Part shown: positions 59,467 through 64,000 of the stretch, in pieces
How the letters are laid out: each line of letters starts with the position of its first letter
Numbering within the stretch: the first letter of the stretch is position 1
Notes under the pieces: model-generated
Seen by the model: only the letters and a program-made list of their open reading frames with translations
Databases searched by the model: none
What the model was told of the DNA's origin: nothing
Source: Phorcus lineatus
Taxonomy: Eukaryota > Mollusca > Gastropoda > Trochida > Trochidae
Direction of reading: 5' to 3'
NCBI GenBank assembly: GCA_921293015.1
Contig: OV121091.1
Location: 24,164,839-24,228,838 of the forward strand
Length of the DNA: 64,000 bases
Made by a program: the position numbers and the translations under genes

Positions 59467-60233
59467 GATCATCTTGCCTGAAAGGTCGGATGGGCTTAAG
59501 AGAGGCATGGCGTCCGTAGGTCGGTAAACATTTGTAGTTTTAGACGTTTTCACATGAACCACTAGCTGAGAGAGTTCAACCTTGTATACAGGTACCTTGG
59601 CTAAGGAGAATAGTAAACTGTTGATCTTATGATTCTGTGGCCCCTAGTAAGCGCCACAGGGGCCACGTCCTGGAAATATGTTTTTGAATTTTGATTCATC
59701 TTTTTCACAAGACAAAAGACCTTGAAAGCTGAATATTGTGCAGAAACCTCCATTTTATAGTGTATACCAGGTATTATAAGATATAGATGTGATGAACCAG
59801 TGGCTCTTATAGACCATGCATTGAAACCCTATTTTCGTCTTCTCAGATACAAAATGCCTAAACAACTGAAATTTTGGAAACAGACTCCTTCTTTAATGAG
59901 GATGTAATTATTAGATTTGGTATCGCTGTGCCCATGTAAGGGACACTTGGTCCACGCCCCGAAAACCATTTATCATTTTCTCAAAAAGCAACAGGTGTGG
60001 AAAGCTAAACTCTTAAAATCGAAAGCTTTTTTTTACCATTTTAGCCTTAGAACGTTCTTACACCTTAAAACGGATTTTCGTTTTGTTTTCCAAAATATTA
60101 AAGACCTTATAAAGTCATTTATTGTGATCTCTTTTGTTAATTGGACTTTGGTGACCCTGTAAATAGTGTCCCTGCTACTCCTTATATATTGTGTGTGAAG
60201 CCTGTTGAGCCACAGAGCCATTGGCTCTATGTT
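59467..60233 (-). repeat. Hairpin-ended minisatellite element, copy C
   Basis: The copy is inverted relative to A and B. The left hairpin AGAGCCATTGGCTCT lies at 60,214-60,228. The right end (plus strand GATCATCTTGCCTGAAAGGTC, ending about 59,467) corresponds to the GGTCTTTCAGACC end of B. About four diverged units lie between, marked on the minus strand by GGGTCACC near 60,150, GGGCACAGCG near 59,930 and GGCCCCTGTGGCGC near 59,660, with unit hairpins such as TGGCCCCT/AGGGGCCA (59,639-59,666). It is the most diverged of the three copies. Confidence 0.75.
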
Positions 60234-60824
60234 TATGGAGTGATGGTTCCGAATTTTTCAGCAAAGGTATAATGAAAACCATTATGCCGGGCACATAATG
60301 CAAGGTTGTTACCACGTTGATGTAACGTTGACATTCTCCCCATCAGAGAAACAATGTATTTATCAGCTAGCTCGCATGGGCATTAGTGATTTATTTTGCT
60401 GCATGTGCACCTCGCTGAAATGTAAAAGCTAGCATCACAAACGGAGTGGCTAGTGTTAATATGGCATTGTAAGAATGACAATAATGCGCCTCTACAGATA
60501 TCCATGTTCATACAGAAATTTGAACCATTCTGTCTTGTTTCTAAATCGATTGCTATTATCTAGTGTTTCTCACTTTGCTAACTTAACCTCATAAAAACAT
60601 ACTATTCATGATACATGTTAAAAGATATATCAGTTTTCTGTCAAGATATAAATGTAATTCTGTATGAGTTTTTGTATTTGATACTTATGTACGATTAAAT
60701 TTCAATTCAACAACCAAAAACCTGCCAAGAGCTTCTACGATGCTGTCGTGAATATTATGTTTCATTGTTTGTAAGCGTTATGTTTGCTTGGTGTCTTTTT
60801 CATTTTAGGCCTCTTAAGGTAAAA
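60234..60824. other. Non-coding stretch, no gene seen
   Basis: Nothing recognisable. Confidence 0.4.
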
Positions 60825-63416
60825 ATGACATGTCATAAATGTCCCAGGGACACAAATGTGCTGAGCATTAAAAGCAATCATGATCTGGTTTAGTGACTGA
60901 GAGCACATCAACATGTGTAGCAATATGTCTGGCATCTTTCCCCATGGGATAATGCAGATCTGTAGTATGAATTCCCCACATCCTATACGCAAAATTAGTT
61001 TGATTTGTTTTGTTTTCATCCATTAGAACTCGACACTGCGGGAAATGCTATACATATTTGTATGCATAACAACAAACACATGGACATGGTGCCGATATGT
61101 AACTGGATCGTCCTTCTGTTTCAGGCAAAAATGCAATAAAGTCAGTGCTGTGACATAAGCTTCACCCCTAATACCCTACTTTACATTGTGTTATTTTGAC
61201 CTCAAGGGTTGGTACGACTGATTTGACAATGTTTTTTTTTCAATACAAGTATGTTTTTCTGCAAACATAGACCATTTATATAATTTCAATTTGAAATTGA
61301 GTATTCAATTCAAAAGATATTCAATTACCATCAATGTCGCATTTTCATAAGGTCATAATGTACAAGCCACTTAAACACCAGCACCATCAAACAATTTTTT
61401 CAGCATTATTTTGATTCAATTTACTGCATTTGAGAATCACATGGTCGTCAAAATGGTACACTGCGGGGTTAGTTGTGCTCTTCTTGTACTTGAATTTATA
61501 CCGAAAAGCTTGTTGAATGCATCTTTGAAATTATGTTACGGTATATCTGTTTGTGTATTTTGAGGTAATTTTTCATTACTCAAAGGATAAGTGATTTTTA
61601 TATGATTTTAGGAATGACCACTTGTCCTTCTTAGCTTTAAAAATAAAAGTTTCTCGCATATGAGGGGGTAGTTAAGTAGGTTTCTCATGCTAAATGAAAC
61701 ATTCTGTCCATGGTTGGCGTTCTATTAATACAATATTTCTATCTTGTTGGACTAAGAGTAACCCACTTGTCTTGTGTTAACATCCGAGTTCACCCAATTG
61801 AAATCAATTCAATATCAGGCTTGTGTGTACGAATTAACTCAGGAAAAGGTATAACCAACTAAATTCAATTGACGACCATATATCGATGCCATATTGTCAA
61901 CATCACATACCTGTAACGATCAATAAATACATGCAATGTTCATAAAGAGCATTGTTTTTTGCTTAATTATAGAATTAACTTTTAGAATTAAGTTTTATGC
62001 CATGTAAAATCAAGAACATATTGTATAAATCTAAGTATTCATGTTTTATTACAACATTCTATTATTGAAATCAGATGTTTCAATTTGTTATTCCAGTAGA
62101 CCGTTTATGACTCAATAACTATGTCTGCATTGTATCAATTAACGACATAAACAGTTGTGTAACATGTATTTTAAAAATACCAGTAATCTTATTATTGATG
62201 TCAAGATTGATATAATTAACGTTTGCCTTTATCCTTTAAGTATTTCATTCCAAGCACCGGTTTTGGTTTGTGTACTTTGAATAATTTTTCTAGAACATGA
62301 TTTGAATTAGATTAGTTAGGAGGCATTAAAACATACGATTCTACATGACATGATGGATAAAAACGTTTTCTTTATTGTATGTGGCAATCTGCCTAGGCTA
62401 TTCCCTACTATTTTGTGGAGTGGATGGCTCCACCTCTTTATTCATGGGTTTTGCTAATATTAGTACTAAAGAAAACACATGATATCCTTAATATTTGACA
62501 TACACTTTAAAAAATCAAATTTAAATCACCTACTTTTTAATAAGGTCCACGGGGTTTAAGTCTAATCCTAACTAACTGATGATTGGTGGTGGAGACTGAG
62601 CGTTTTCGTTCATGAATAAAGGGCGATATTTCTAATGCATGAGGTACAATGACGATATAAAAAATTTCTTGGATATTGCGATCGTCCTTAAGGTTCATGC
62701 AAAGACGCAGCTCAGTCATGAGAAAGACATCCCAAAACCAAAAGTACTAGTGATCCTCAGCCAAACGAAATTGAAGCCTGGGTGTTTCATGGTACATTCC
62801 CAGTCTTTTGGTCTTATTCACATGCTGACGGCACTCTGTGACATTTGAAAGAGAGTTTGACCAATAAATTGACCTCCATGATGTGAACTTCTAACTACGT
62901 CGGGCCAAATAATTCAAACAGGATTGTGAATCTTGCCATACCGATAGGTTGTGAAAGAGTTATAAGGGCTTTTCTTAATTGATAACTTTTATCACATTCG
63001 ATTTAAAGTGCTTTTTTGATGCGCAGAAAGGATTATCAAATATATAACTGTATGACATAGAAGATCACTTTAAATACTCACAAGATTGTAAGTCATGTTC
63101 CTGCTTATTACAATCGAACCATAAGAATTGACCAATCGTGGCATTGAAAGAACAGATTAAATAGATTTAAATCACACAACAAAATAATGATTCCAGACGA
63201 AAATAGGAATTTTATTTGTAAAATTTAGTTAATTATTATTTTTAAAAGCAAAACAAAATGTCTACTTCATCTGCTTCGTCTACTGCTTGCATTGCAGAAA
63301 AGAAATATATCTTCTATTACAAAATAAAAATTATGGGCTTTCTTACTTAGCAACAAAGTTTAAGAGTGACACCAGAAGCGATGTCTGCCATTTGTGCAAG
63401 TTTACTTGAAATGGGT

Positions 63417-63418
<2 letters not shown>

Positions 63419-63501
<83 letters not shown>
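63419..63501. repeat. (TA)41 microsatellite
   Basis: An uninterrupted 83-base TA dinucleotide run. The left duplication copy has no expansion at the homologous place (about 55,400-55,425), so it grew after the duplication. Confidence 0.95.
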
Positions 63502-63504
<3 letters not shown>

Positions 63505-64000
63505 TGTATATAACTTTTAATTGTCAGTGCTCAACGGAATGAATATAAGAAATTTACTTTATTTCTTAACTATAACATGACATAAGAAGATAAGTTAGTT
63601 ACGTGGACGTTATTAATAAGCTTTGACATGCATAAAAAACATAAGTTCAACACAAAAATAACATCAGGAGACTTATAGTAATAGTAGCCTTTACAAATTA
63701 TAATTCACGCTCAGTAGTAATTTCCCAAATGCACTGAGCAATGAATTTCTAATATTTATATTTAATATGATTTAGATATGTCATTAGCGGCAGAGTCTAT
63801 TTCATATGGCTGTTGACAATTGACAGTTTTCTTCCCCATGTTTTCCACTTCTCGTCTACAAAGACGCGTCATACGTGACTGAGGCAAGAAACACTTATTA
63901 TTCCAAGTCTCATTGTAACTACGACATACCAGTATTTCATGCTTTCGTTTTTCCATGATATCGTGAAAATAAGTCACAAATAAGAATAATGAAGTGGCGT

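Larger units (their letters stand above)
58240..63950 (+). repeat. Segmental duplication, right copy
   Basis: The matching blocks are 58,240-58,350, 60,825-61,215, 61,240-61,320, 62,120-62,515 and 63,045-63,935, in the order of the left copy. About 2.4 kb between the first two blocks is interrupted by a LINE tail (59.1 kb) and minisatellite element copy C. The right end may run beyond the window. The (TA)n at 63,419 replaces a short TTATATAC stretch of the left copy. Confidence 0.85.

Overview
This looks like AT-rich, non-coding animal DNA, most likely from a mollusc (gastropod or bivalve). That is an inference. It rests on spliced introns of metazoan type, tRNA-derived SINEs whose 3' half carries a conserved stretch reading roughly GGGGTTTAACGCCGCTTTCAA, CR1/L2-like LINE tails, Tc1/mariner relics, and an interspersed element with internal ~145-bp repeats and a GGAC microsatellite. 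No complete host gene is recognisable, no bacterial features are present, and no tRNA or rRNA gene was seen apart from the tRNA-like SINE head.

The best-defined object is a 3,480-bp hAT transposon at 15,497-18,976. It has perfect 19-bp terminal inverted repeats, a perfect 8-bp target-site duplication, and a four-exon gene that joins without frameshift or stop into a 657-residue BED-finger transposase. All the motifs expected of an active enzyme are present, so it looks young and possibly autonomous.

Other mobile DNA is mostly broken. There is a mariner pseudogene (6.9-7.8 kb) and an internally deleted Tc1 relic (13.9 kb). Further Tc1 fragments lie at 20.8, 53 and 57.4 kb. 3'-end LINE fragments lie at 22.1, 39.6 and 51.8 kb, with bare LINE tails at 31.2 and 59.1 kb. 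SINEs and related repeats lie at 23.6, 24.2, 38.7 and 56.9 kb. Several fold-back elements occur (8.2, 12.2, 23.5, 27.3 and 44.5 kb). One interspersed family is present three times (A 15.0 kb, B 47.1-48.3 kb, C 59.5-60.2 kb). It has a terminal hairpin at each end, short inverted repeats and a variable number of internal units.

The right quarter contains an old direct segmental duplication. Blocks of about 51.1-55.8 kb recur in the same order at about 58.2-64.0 kb. A LINE and a Tc1 fragment are present only in the left copy, and a long (TA)n only in the right copy, so the two copies act as empty-site controls for each other.

Possible host-derived coding pieces are a frameshifted HECT-like (G2E3-type) pseudogene fragment at 48.4-49.4 kb, two paralogous exon-like segments at 25.5 and 43.2 kb (minus strand), a 43-residue signal-peptide-bearing ORF at 33.4 kb, and a CpG-richer patch at 22.76-23.29 kb with a CLEAR-type E-box and a small basic ORF. 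Most remaining sequence is AT-rich filler in which I see nothing I can support.
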